Position numbers and translations under genes: made by a program. The notes under the pieces are model-generated. The model saw only the letters and a list, made by a program, of their open reading frames with translations. It had not been told where the DNA came from and made no database searches. Of a stretch of 64,000 nt of DNA, positions 43,892 to 56,283 are shown piece by piece. The first letter of the stretch is position 1. Each line of letters opens with the position of its first letter. The DNA is from Toxoplasma gondii ME49. Taxonomy: Eukaryota > Apicomplexa > Conoidasida > Eucoccidiorida > Sarcocystidae. The DNA lies in contig NC_031480.1 in assembly GCF_000006565.2 (NCBI RefSeq), positions 884,144 to 948,143 on the forward strand, written 5' to 3'.

Positions 43892-46800
43892 CCGCAGGAC
43901 GTTGGTGGCGGCCGAGCCGCGGAGCAGGCGAAGTGAAGGGAAATGGATGCGGGTCACCAGCGCAAGGGAGATAGAGAGGGGCTACGGAGGTAAAGGAGAA
44001 GTGTCTCCGACGAAAGAGATAACCGCTGGAGACAGTGTGCTTTTGGGACGCTGTGTGGGACCGGTCGCCATCGCGAACGGCTCGACCGTCGAAGCGGGGA
44101 GTTGAGGACGCGTAGGTGGAAAGAGAGACGAGGACGAGACAGAGAGGAGGCAAGAGAAACCAGACAGGTGCATAGTTCTGGATGTCCGCGCCGATAGGCA
44201 TGCGGCTGGACGCGTGCTTCCCCACGCTGTCGCTCGGTGGTCTCAAGGTCTCTTTAGATGTCGAAGATAAAGACAAGAGGTCGGACGAAAGTGTATTTTC
44301 CACGGAAATTGCAACGCTCTGGCGTAAGACAGCGTCACTTCAAAGGTTTGGGGGCGAGGCTTGCGAGCAAACGGTGGTCTTTCTTGTTTCCTTGGTCTGT
44401 GCGGCGAAGCGCTCCATTCTGCGTACCACTTTCAATCTGGGCCTTGAACAAGAAGTCTTTTTTCAGACGCGCGAGAACAGCCGAGGGAGAAAACCAAGTG
44501 CGTTTGTTGACAGCGGCACTGAAAGGAGTCTCAAACCTTTCGCAAAGGTCGAAATGTTTTCAGGCAAAAAGGAGGGCAGCGTGCTTTCGCTGGAGAGGAA
44601 GACAGGTTGGAAAATGTGGCCACGATGAAAGCACGTGCGTTTTCTGCGCCACACACAGTGTTGCGGGGTTACCAGACTCTGGCTGGTCCAGCCTTTTTTC
44701 AGGAAAGAAGGAATTAATCTTTTCGGATCTCCGTGCATGCGCATTTTCGCAGAACAGGTCAGTGTGAACAGTCGAAAACAACTGAGAGAATTTGCGCAGG
44801 CTGAACGCTGTGGGAGGTCTCAACCAGAGCAAGCTCAAGAGTGAGGTGATTTGTTTGAAAGGCGACGCAGCTGTAGGTGTCGGGTGCATTTGAGGAGAGA
44901 CACGCCAGTGTGCGAAAGTGTGAAATGCGTCCGCCCGATGCCGCCATCCGCGTATGCAAGACGCGAGGGTTTTCTCCCTTTGAAGCTTTCGGGTTTAGTT
45001 TGAATCACCGAAATTGCTGAGTCCCGACGAGAGGTTTAAAACACACCTCAAGGGATAACACCTTTCATCGATCTGCTCACATGTGACAAAGCCGTGCAGC
45101 AGGCTGGCGCTGTTCTCAGCGCGTCCAGCTCTAGCGCCGTCGATGTGAAACCTGAAACCTCCTCGCATCCTCTTATATGTCTCCGTAAGTGTGTGTCGGA
45201 ATTCGATTTGGCAAGGTGTGGCTTCAGCGGTGCAACGGAAACACTAGGCACATGGCAAACAGCGAACTTGGAAGAAGCAAGAAGCAGTATGAGTGTAATA
45301 AGGAAACAGCAACTAAAGGCTAATAAGGAGATCCAAAAAAGCCGAGAGTTGTCAGTACGTGGGTTGAAGGCAGCATGGTGGTAAACAAACTCGGAAGCTT
45401 GTCTCGCTCCAATCAGAGGTGAAACATAGGAACTGTCTCAATTCCGCATGTGCGTAAATGGCGGATAAACGTCTTTTTTCCGCAATTGTAACAGTAGTCC
45501 CATCTCAAACCAGTAAGGGGTGAGCACGAAATTCGGTATCCAGCGATCCCAGGTAGTTTACGCTTGCGCCAGGTGTCAGGAAAGTTCCGACTTCCGTTCG
45601 AGTGCCGAGCGTAGACTCTGGAGAAATTGGTACCAAAGAGCCTTCTCGGGGCCCCTAACACTTGGGCATGACAGCAGTAGTGCGCGCGTAGTTTGGTAGC
45701 GGACTCATGAAGCGTGGTTGCGTCCATGTTCTCGAGACTGTCGCCAGTAACTCGGTTCAGTTCCTCCAGGCTTCGACCGGCAGCATGATCATGTGGCTGT
45801 AAAAAAGTCCGCCATCTTTTTTTCAGATTGACAGTGGAAGTTCCCGCGCGGTGCAAATTGTGTCACTGACATGGGAATGTTTTTCTATTGCGACACAGCT
45901 GAAGCTATTGGAGCATTTTAGGTGGAAATCGAAGTGGAAAGTAGAAGTGATGTACTTTGCCGTTCTTGCAGGGCTGCAGATTTCGCCGGTGATTGTCGAT
46001 GCAGATGACCTGAGGGTACATCAAATTTCGGGTCTGAAATGATTGAATGAGGCAAACAGGCATCGAATTTTCTCAAGAATTTGTCTTAAACGTAGATCTC
46101 TAACGTTCTTATACACTGGGCTCATCACAACTTCCCCGAATTCCTAAAGAACCTGTAATCGACCGCCGGTATCATCCTGGTGTGTCGTGTGATGTTTCTG
46201 ACGAGCGTGCTTAAACGTCTCAAGAAACCAGTTTGGCATTCGAAGAAGTGATCGGAAAATACGATGAACAGTGCTGCAGCTTCTCTTGCGCAAATGGGAG
46301 AGCCTCTACATCATGGCTTCTTTATGCAACGCGCACCAAGCTTCGAATCCTTAAGACACACAACTCTTCTTGCCCGTACTCTGATTGAAATATTCAGCAC
46401 ACATTTCCGCTCACAGCATCTCAAGTAACATTTCTCAAAGTCCAGCTTCGATTCACATTTTCTAACTGTATCGTCGTCATAACTCGCGCGGCAGACACTT
46501 GCTTTTCTTTCTGATTACGTCGGGAGTCTCGTTCGTGTGCACACATGTGGCAAGCCGCTGAACGTGTTGAAAACTTCAACTTGTTCCATTGCAAAGGACA
46601 GCCAAAAACGCAGATGGCAGAAGACAGGACTTGAAAACAGTGAAGGGGAAAAGTCGGTGCAACTGATGGCAGCTCCACGGGGGGACAGTATGCTAGCCCC
46701 ATGTGGGGCCCTCAACTGTGTGCCTAAACGCATACTTGTGTCCGGAACAGTTGCTTGGCTGACTGGCAAAATGGCCAGGAAAAAGACACAAACTGAGTTA

Positions 46801-47658
46801 CTTCCTGACACAAAGTGTTCTCTAGTACGCGAATACGGCCTGAGGCACTCTGTACTGTGTAAAACACAACAGGTGTCGGACAGGGATGAGAGTCCTGATC
46901 AAGCTCATCCAATGACGCCTCAGCTCCAGCAATTCAGATACAGCATTGTTGCGCGTGTAGATTAAAGAAGTTTAACAGTTTTTCTCAGTTTTCTGACTGA
47001 GTGAAGCCACTCTGTTCAGGTTCGTGGAAGCTCTTCGCTAATTCAGATGCATTGGGTGTCGCAATATTCACTATCCGCCACAAAGGAGAATAAGCATGCT
47101 GACTGCCCCTGGATTTTGTGGGGTGTTACCGTTTTTGTCAGATCCGGAAGTGTCTTTAGTTTTCCTCTGGATAAATGTTCGTCTTACTGGTGTAGCCTCC
47201 TTCATTACAGGTGCTCTTGTTGTGTGCGAGCGCTAAAGCCAAACAGGTCCTGGATGCAGTGTGTGTTTGCTCAAGCCGCTAGGTTGGTTCTTATCGGGGA
47301 TATCGTTGTCTAGCCTAGCAACAGTCAACTCCCTCTGTTCTGAAGCGTGTCACGCGGGCATTAAACGCCGCCCGGTTTATACGCAGCTTTCCTGTACCTC
47401 GGTCACATCCTTAGGTCAACGGTGTTCTACGATCCAAAGCAACAGTCTGGAACCGGTAGTTTTGTGAATCTGTGGAAGGCAGTTTTGAATCGTTTCGTCT
47501 CAGCCGTTCATCGATCAAAGGACGACTGCGTTTTTCATGACCATGTTAAGTGCACTGAGTCTAGCGGTATCGGTGCTACTCCCGCTTGCCCTTGTTTCAT
47601 AATTTCAACGGTCACCATGCGGCGCAAACACAGACACTGTTTCGTCTCCTTGTAAAAC
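43892..47658. other. Spacer between DPH2 and the EF-hand/WD40 gene
   Basis: About 3.8 kb, holding the DPH2 3' flank and the promoter of the next plus-strand gene. The sequence from about 45400 onward is noticeably more AT-rich than the rest. The only frame worth noting is minus-strand 45413-45856 (147 codons), with a C-terminal CYNCGKK...CGIETV segment. It has no recognised family and is listed only as a possibility. Nothing else convincing was seen. Confidence 0.5.
47496..47502 (-). promoter_or_regulatory. Possible WGAGACG promoter element
   Basis: CGTCTCA (TGAGACG on the minus strand) lies about 157 bp upstream of the ATG at 47659. The position suits a proximal promoter element, but the motif is short. 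Confidence 0.3.
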
Positions 47659-50600
47659 ATGGCTCCTCTGGGGCCGCCTGTCCCTTTTTCTGAAGACGGC
47701 CCAGCTTTCTCACGCAGCTCTTCCTCGTCGTCACTTTGGAGTGTAGGAAAAGGGAACCGAGGCGAAACGCGTTCCAGACCAGTGGCTGGTAAGAAGTCTC
47801 ATCAGCAAAGCCGCGTGCCTCCTCGTCAGAAAGGCCGATGGGCGAACACAGACGCCCTCGTCGGCCGCGCCTGGGAAGCACTGGTGAATACATTTGCCGA
47901 GTGTCATTATGTTCTGCGACAAAATGAAAAAGGTCTCCATCCGCTTTCCCCCCCTGTGTTGACTTCACCCTCAAAGGTCGCGGCAACAGGAAGGCAGGGA
48001 GGTTCTCCTTCCAAAAGCCAAGTCGAACCGTTTCGATCCAACGCGCTAACCTACCAACCTGTTCTTGCGCTCCCATCCAGCGACAACCTGCTCCGAAAAC
48101 TTTCCAGTCCAGGGAATTCGCGAGAAAATGGATTCGTTATCTCGACAGCTCTTGTCGGTAGGCAGGTTTGTGACTCTTTCGCTTGCGCCAGATCTGCTAA
48201 ATCAGCAGCACTGCCTGACGGATACCTCTGCAACCTTGGGGACGGCCAAGGCGGCGGTAGAGGCGGAATTCCTGCTGGTGCTGAGGACGACAACCACGAA
48301 TGGAGGTCGACACAACTGTGCCGGAAACCCAGGACGCGCCGAGGTGTCCTGTCTGAAGCAATGATGTTAGACAGGCTAACGAATCAACAAATAGCGGAGA
48401 TCCAATACGAATTTGCCGCTAGAAATGGAGAAGTGAACGTCGCGGAGTTCATTCACATTCTCGGGCGTCACCTCCGAGATTCGGAAAAAACAGACGAGGA
48501 GTATCTGACTAGAGGACCTAGAAATATCCCAACCAGTTTTGGTGGGGGGTCTTCGTTGGCTTGTCTTCCAGGCCCCACACAGATTTCGATCGGCGACGGA
48601 CCATCAGCGGATACTGGAATGAAGCCTCTGGCTTCAGTGCCCTTGACGAAAATTCTCGGCAGTGAAGGAAATCGAGACTGTGACTCTGTGTCCGGCGTCT
48701 GTGTGAGGGTCGCCTCACCTTGCAGAAAACGCATGTCACTGAACCGGAGTCGGGGCAGCATCTCTCACGAGACGGTGCAGCGAGAGCTGGAGGAAGCTGG
48801 ACGGCTCACGGAGCTATTTGACCTCATCGATGTCGACGATACACAGAAAGTGTCCTGGGAGGCATTCACAACCTTCGTTGTGGATCGAGGGCGCAACGGA
48901 GATGCGCTAAAACGCCTCCACATGCAGCGAATGGAAAAGGCTGACTTCCATGATACGCGAGTCCACGTGTGCGCTATAGAGCGTCTCACCCCTGGGTACG
49001 ACCCTGCCATCGGGCTCGATGTGGTTTTTTACTACGAGGAAGGATCGAAGACAGTTGAACTCGTGGATCCTTTTCTCCAGCCTATCCAGAACCAGCCGCC
49101 GCTGCAGCGAGCGTTCAACATCACCGCCGTGGCGTACTGCCCTCTCGTCCATCACCTCGTGATCGCCGCCGCGGACTTGTCTTTGACTTTTTACGACCTA
49201 ACGGGAACCCTTGTGGGACAGAATGCGAGCGACTGCGGCGAAGCGACATCAAACAACCGGGCAGATATCCCTCGGTCAGGAAGTACAAGACCAACTGCCA
49301 GTGTAGGTACCGCGGCAGACAGCACAACAGCGGACTCTTCTCTCTTCTGGCGCGTAACTCGAACGTTCAAAACCCGAACCTCTCAAATTGTCTTGTTTCC
49401 TTCCGCCTCTCGTCCGTGGATATTCTCTGCAGACCACGAGGGATCCATCTACGCGTGGGACCTCGCGAAAATTTGCGGGGGTTCTACGGGAGCATCCTCG
49501 TCCTCGCGAGTCGCTCTATCCCCCGACCCGCTGGCATACGTCGGAGAAAATCCTCGAAGTCGCGCAGGTGTATCTGAAGCCCGTCCCATTGACTTGTCCA
49601 CTCTGATCCCACCCGCAAAGGTCGATGGGATTCGTCCTCTTTATCTACGTCGCCTGGCAAGAAGCAGCAGCTTGAGCCCGGCCACCCAGTCCACAATTCG
49701 AGCTGGAGAAAACGCAAGTGGAGGGGTAAGTCCGTACGTTGACAGCGCCGGAAGGTCCGACCACGCGTCCGGTCGGAGCACCTGCAGAGCACTGTCTTCC
49801 TCTGGAGGGAACTCGGCTTTCGCACGACGCGTTAGAAGTGGGGACTTCGTTTTGCCTTGGTCGTCGGCAGCGTCGACTCAAAGTCCAGCAGCTTCGCAGT
49901 CAAGGCTCGGGAGACACAGCGCGTCGTGCACACGGCAGTGGGAGAGCAACCAGGGGGCGTCGTTGGTGGGAGAAAGCTCAGCATCCGACGGTGTTTCGCT
50001 CTTTGATTCTTTCACCAACGAGAACAGACCTTCGATCGTCCTGGGCAGTCGCCGGCAGCGCAAGGTTAGCAGTCGGGAACATACCAACTCGCTTGCCACT
50101 GGTGAGGCACCAGAGGATCCACCGGAAAGCAGACCTAGAAGTCCTCTTCGAGAGACTTTTTCGAAGTCCCGGCCGTCTTCAGAAGCTTCTGGAAGCGACG
50201 GCACCGGCGAGGTGGCCTCACGGACTGCGGCCGCTTCCCCGGCTCACGATCCGCTCGTCTTCGACGAAACACAAAGGGGATCGCATCCCTCTAGTGTTTG
50301 TGCAACAAACCGCAGTCGGACGGCGGGACTCTTTGAATCGTCGAATGGCGGAGTTAAAGTTTTTCGCCAGTCTCCGGGGTACACGATTAGTCCTCAAGCC
50401 CCTGGAGGGCCACGTTGTCAGACAGGGGAAATTTCCCCGAGTGCAAAATCTGCATCGTCGCCTCGACGGAATGTCTGTCGCCTTTTCCAGGGGTCTCGAG
50501 CTGCAGGGAGTTCTAGCGCAGCGTCCCGCGTCTCCTCTCACGGCTTGCAGTCCTCTGCGAGTGGCGCAGCGCCGTTCTGTGGCAACCGAGGGACTTCGCC

Positions 50601-53600
50601 AGACACAAACTTTTTGTCTCGGCGCCTCGGCCACTCTGGCGGGGGCGTTGAAGGGAATACGTCAATTCCGCAGGAGCCTCAGTTCCAGTTCCTGCGCTGG
50701 AGGCAGTATCGTGCACACGATGACATTGTGACATCCTTCGAGGAGTTGGAGGTCATGGATTTGCTTGCATCTTGCGGCATGGACGCGAAAATCTACCTCT
50801 GGGATACAGATAGCGGCGAGTTGAAACGCACTTTGGACGGCCACGTGAGAGGGGTGCGTGCGCTCTGTTTCGACGTCGAAAACCGTGTCCTTCTCTCTGG
50901 TGGCTTCGACTACAAGTTGCTGGCTTGGAATCCATACGTGGGAAAGAAACTCCACACAATTCGCGGTCACTCAGCTCCGGTAGTCAGCATCTGCATGCTC
51001 GGCGCGCAGAGTCGTCAGTTTGTCTCTTTTGACTCAGAAGGCATCGCGAAGGCCTGGGACCTGAGCACTTCCGCGTGTCTTCAGACGTTGGTGGCTGAGG
51101 ATCAGTCTTGTGTCAGAGCGGTCATCGCCCTTCCACATCATCGCACGTTGCTGTCTGCCGGTCGCAAACTGGTTGCTCTCACTTACGGTCTGATCCAAGA
51201 GGCTACGCCATCGGCCGGCTCCGGCCGAGGTGCGAAGCTTGACTTCCATCCTACAGCTCCGTCACGGGTACGCGGGCAACACTCCACATGGGGCAGACAT
51301 CCTCTCGGCATGACAAAGAGAGGCAAGGCGCATCTCACTGGCGGCGGTCCTGACACCTCAGGCGCGCCAGTCCTCGCCAAAGCTGTCACTCACCTCGTCG
51401 TTCGGGTCCTTGTCACTGCTGCTGGGAGACACCTCCGCGTTTGGGATCTCTGCACCGGGGCTCTCGTCTCTTCCATCGAGCACGTCTGTGAAGAGGCGGA
51501 CCACTGCATTAGCGACATTTGCATGGATGAAAAAGGCCGAAAGGTCTTTGTCGCCGACCAGCAAGGCTGCATCTGCGCGTACAGTGTCTGCACAGGTCAG
51601 CTTCTTCAGCGCTTTACCAGCCACCGGTCTGAAGTCTCCCAGCTCTTGTACGTCGGCGGCGAGGACAGAAACCTCATTTCAGTATCCTGGGACCGCTCCA
51701 TCGTTATCCACAACGATGCTCCCGTCTTCCTTCCGAACAGAGTCAGTAGAGAAGGCCACTGTGCGGCCGAACCAACTACCTCGTCCACCCTGCCTTCTAG
51801 CCTGTTGCCGCCCGTTGTGGCCAGCCCCAAAATCTGTGCTGGTGGATCTGCTGGAAAGGACGCTGGTGACGATATCACGCGGACGAATATCTTTTCTTCG
51901 GACATGCGCAATGCCGGTCCATGTCTGGCTTTGGACGGCGGCCATGGCCAAAGTTTCGGCCCGGGGGCTTCAGTCCGCAGCAGCGGGAGAGCGCGTCCCG
52001 AAGCGTCTTGTCGCGGCGCTCCAGGAGAACAGAAAGACCTCGACCGAGGGCGGACTTCTCCACAGAAGGCCAGATTTTCGTTTTCTGAAAGCGGATCCAT
52101 GCCCACGCTTCCAAGAGTGGGGCATAATCCTGTCAGTGCGCACCAGGCACAGGGTGAGGGAGGAGTCTGGCGAATAGTCATGAACGCACACCTGGGAGAT
52201 GTGACGTGCTGCGCATTCAGCAGGCGACTGGGTTTGCTTGCGACTGGCAGTTCAGACCGAGCAATCTTTGTGTGGGACTACGAGCGTCTAAGACGCGTAA
52301 CCAGCCTCTTTGGCCACAAGTACGATGTCACAAACCTGTCTTTCATCGATCCTCTGCCACTCCTCTGTTCCGCTGACGTTGGCGGTACGCTGTGCATCTG
52401 GGTGTTGCCCCCGCATCCACATGCCATTCGAGTTCTTGAGACGATTCCCTCACCGGTCCTAGGTCCACAGCCGGCGCTAGTGAGACAGACACATTTCTTT
52501 GACCCATACTTTCCTGCTGATACTTCAGCGGATCCCATGCGCGACGTGGATGTCCTCGGTGGAAGTGTGGCAGGTGCGGGAGGCCGCAGCAGAGAAGCCT
52601 GGAAAGAAAGCCAGGGGGTAACCTGGCAAGTGACGGAACAGAGGTTCGCGGGCCACAGACGTTTCTCTATGGAAGAGCATTCCGGTAAAGCAGTGGCGAG
52701 GGGTGTAGGGTCAGGAAAGGCTGTTGGCAGTGTGCAGGAGGCTTCGACGTCTCCGCGTGGCACCCCGAGACAGGCTCGGGACTCTTCAGAGGCTGCTAGA
52801 ATTTCGGCCCGCGAAAGTAGAGTGTCTTCTCCCCTCAACCACGCGTCTAGCGAAGGGCAGCGGTGCAGTCCTCAGCTTTCGGCTTCCACAGGCCTTAGCG
52901 AAGTTCCAGTTCAAAGTACAACTTTACCGAGTGCTGCATCTTCCGCCACGGCTGGCCCGCCGCCGAGCAGCACCGCCAGAGGGATTCCAGCTACATTGCT
53001 GCTGCTGCGTATTGTGGATATGGAACGCGTTGGGTCAGCCACACCTCTCACGGCTCTAGCTGTTTCTTGTCGCTTGATCTCGGCTTCTTCCGGGGCTACG
53101 TGTCGACGCTGTCTTCGGTTCACAGACTCGAACGCAGTCACAGCCGTTCCAGAAAATGGACAAAGCACAAACTCCGGCGGCAGTGCAGCTCCCATGTCAC
53201 AGAACGCAGTCGGAATCGATCATGAAGGGATAATACCGAAGAATTCAACGCTGGCTTCTATTCAAGACTGCGAGATGCGCCGAACGAGCTCAAGAACCGG
53301 ACACGACGACACTGCAGACATTCCTGGCGTTCCTCATAGCACTACCTTCTTGACAAGTAGCGATGGAAGTGAGCCCCCGGGAAGTCGACCCGAAGAAAAT
53401 TCGACGCCGGCTGACACAAAACCGTCCCCCTTTCCTGCAAAGGGAAGACAGCCTTGTGGCAACGCTCGCGACAGCGTTTCTCTACCACAAGCAGAGAAAA
53501 GCTCCCCTTCACATGATTTACTCCGCTCCAACTCGGAGGAGCTTGAAGGGGTGGGAGAAATTCTCATATTTGTAGGTGATGAACGAGGTCGAGTGCGTGT

Positions 53601-56283
53601 CTGGGATGTATCTGTGATTCTAGCGCTCCTCCCAGGAACGGAACAGGTGGTGCCCAAAACAGACTGGCAGCCTCATAGAGTGTATCGAGGCGATCTTCGT
53701 GAGAGCACGATGGGTCTTTTCAAGCAAGTTGTGCAGCTGCGACGCGCAGCCCAGTTCCCCTACCACGGGTCGTCTAATCAAGCAACTGGGACGCACGCCA
53801 CCACAAGTCAAGCACGATGTCGTTGGAACGAAAGCCCGCAGAGCGCTTCGTCTCGTATGAAAGTTTCCACCGTGGGCGCGGGACGCGGAAGATCGGAATC
53901 TAGATCGGGAACTCTTGAGGTCGACGTCGACGGTGAGTAGGAGTCGTTTTTGTACACGGGACGAAATGCCAGAGAGCCTCAAATATGGACTGTCTGACTG
54001 CTTTCACTTCGCTTACGACGTCACCCCGATGAACTGTCAGAGGTGCACCATTCGAAACAATAAAATGCGTTTTCAGCAGTTCGAGTTCTATTGGACAGTC
54101 TTAGATGGTCAGCGAACTCTCAACGATGTTTGTGTGTCCTGCTGACACGGAACCGAACCTCTGTAGGAAAATCTGTTTTCAGTGCACAGCAAAGCATCCA
54201 TATGTTGCGCCTCAACTTCGCCCAGCAAATGGGTTAACGCGATACGCTAATGCCGCTATCTTCAAAAAAAGGAAGGATTCTTTGCGGGAGAAGCCGTGGT
54301 CAGTGGCGGCCGCAATTTGACTGCCGTCTCTGTTTTAACGTCGGGTTCTCCGTTTAAGAGCAAAAACGAACACGGCACCATCTGCCATTCGGTCACTTCT
54401 TCTTCTAATCGGACGCTGCTCATCTTTTCTCAGAGTTCACTCGTCTGTCTGAAAGTCGATCAGGGTCTCCAGAGGCCACAGATCCGTGGCCAGCGCGAAA
54501 CCGCAATGCCTCTTCTGGCAAGAACAGAAATCGGACCAGTCCCTGCGATCTCACCATATTCAATTCCCTGTCTTTTCATTTCCGGTTGTCGCCGATGCGT
54601 CCAGATCTTCCTCCGGCTCCTGCTCGTGAAGAAAACAGCGGAGCTGGCGGTTTCCAAGAGGAAGTGCGTTCGTCTAAAGCGGGAGACACACGAGAGGTTG
54701 ATCAAAGAGAGAGAAATGGCGGCGAGCTTGCACACTATCGGAGTTTGGAGACTGTACCAAACATGCGAAGAAACAGTGTACGGGCTCCTGGAGGTGTCAC
54801 TGGCAGTCCAGAGGAGTTTTCCCGTGTAACGGGGCGGCTCTCTGTAGGTCCGGGGGGCGGAAGCATCAGCGTTTCGTCGTCTGTTCCTCGCGTACCAGGT
54901 GGTGTGGACATGTCTTCGTATTTCCAGTACAACGTAGGCGAGGCAAGTGTGGATCCTTTTCTGCTCCACGACGAAATGCCGGCTTTGTTTCCGCGAGCAC
55001 CTCTGAAGCTGATTGGCATGTGGAAGGCGCACAGCAAATGTGTGAAGAGCCTACAGGTTCTTCAGCTGGGGAGCAACACTCCGCACAGAAACGAACGAAG
55101 CGGTAACGGACCTAAGACACAATTCGGGACATCGGACGAAGAGGCCGCCGATGAAAATCTACAGATCAGCCCACGTAAACGCGGCTGCGGGTCTTCAACC
55201 TTTCGAGTTCTCTTGGCGTCGGCGGGCGAAGACGGAGCGGCTCGGATTTGGGATGTGTCGGGCCTTTCGCGATCGCAAGGGGTACAAAGAAAACCTCTCC
55301 CCACGATGTTTCTCGATCTTGCCGAGGAGCGGCAGAATGCATCTGCAGTTGTCGCTTCTCCGTCGAAAGGCTGCTCCGGACAGGCCGTTCTGGAGAATGG
55401 TTTCCACATGAAGGTCTCAATGGCAGACGAATCCCACCCAAAGGCGCTGGATACCGCTTCTTGTCTGTCCCTGGAAAACGCCAGGAACGTGTTGGCTCTG
55501 CCGCCTTCTGGCCGCGCGCCTTGTGAACCGGCAACGGCGAGGCATGCCGGAGCGCAGCAGTTTCACTCGTCTCTCTGGGACTTCCGCCAAAGTGAGGGTG
55601 CGCCTTCTTTTGGGGCGCCAAGCTCTGCAAGCAGCTCCTGCGCAAGTGGCTCTTCGAGCTTCAGATTTGCCTCAAATTTACCCCTTTCATCGGCCTTTGC
55701 AGACGAACCTGGCGGCTCCGTGACTTCGCAGGACCAGCCTGTGGTTCTCGTCGGGGACTTGCAAGCGCAAACAAGCATGTCCCCGGGAGAGCAGACCGCA
55801 TGTGGAGGGAATCTGATGGTAGGCCATGCAACCGCGTGGAACGTCGATTTAGGCGAACTCGACGGACCGAGTTTCGGGACAGTTGCTGGAAACGGCACCG
55901 TCGCTCCTGCTGTCGGTGGAGCAAGGCGACTTCTTGAAACACACCTGCGTGTGAAAGAGCTTGCGCGCCAGCAACGGCTCGAAGAACAGCAAGCCTCTGT
56001 TCAGCTGGAGAGTTCTCTCCAGCTCGAAGTGCCCCATCTCCTCTTGCCGGCTGGCGAAGAGTCGAACGACGAGGGAGACACGCGAAGGCGCCGAGACGGC
56101 CCCGGTGAGAGCCGAAAAACCTTCGACGACACTCTACTGCCCGAGGAATACACTATAGGACCGAATGGGCAGGTCATCCTCGGAGGAGGGAACTGGGTGC
56201 AGGGAGCAGACAAGGGAGGCGGAATCTGGGCCGCCGTCTATGCAAAAAGAAGGAGTCTTGTGGAAAGAACGGCCTCCTTCTAA
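47659..56283 (+). CDS. Giant EF-hand/WD40-repeat protein
   Basis: Two exons, 47659-53932 (6.27 kb without an intron) and 54434-56283. The donor ACG|GTGAGT and acceptor CTTTTCTCAG close in phase and give about 2,707 residues. The ATG is preceded in frame by a TAA at 47653, which fixes the start. The first roughly 230 residues are disordered. An EF-hand-like pair follows: a degenerate helix-loop at about 240-275, then a better loop DVDDTQKVSWEAF near 391-403. WD40 repeats run from about residue 480 to the end, with long Ser-rich linkers. Clear blades include IYLWDTDSGELKRTLDGH (about 1045), LRVWDLCTGALV (about 1260), IFVWDYERLRRVTSLFGH (about 1535), RVRVWDVS (about 1980) and ARIWDVSG in exon 2. 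The arrangement recalls the WDR49/WDR64/EFCAB8 group, associated with cilia and sperm in animals. An axonemal or cytoskeletal role is inference only. Confidence 0.9.

Noticed and set aside
45400..46000. Nuclear insertion of mitochondrial DNA
   Set aside because: Considered because such insertions are common in this group and the stretch is AT-richer. I could not recognise any mitochondrial cytochrome or rRNA segment by eye; a search against the organelle genome would settle it.
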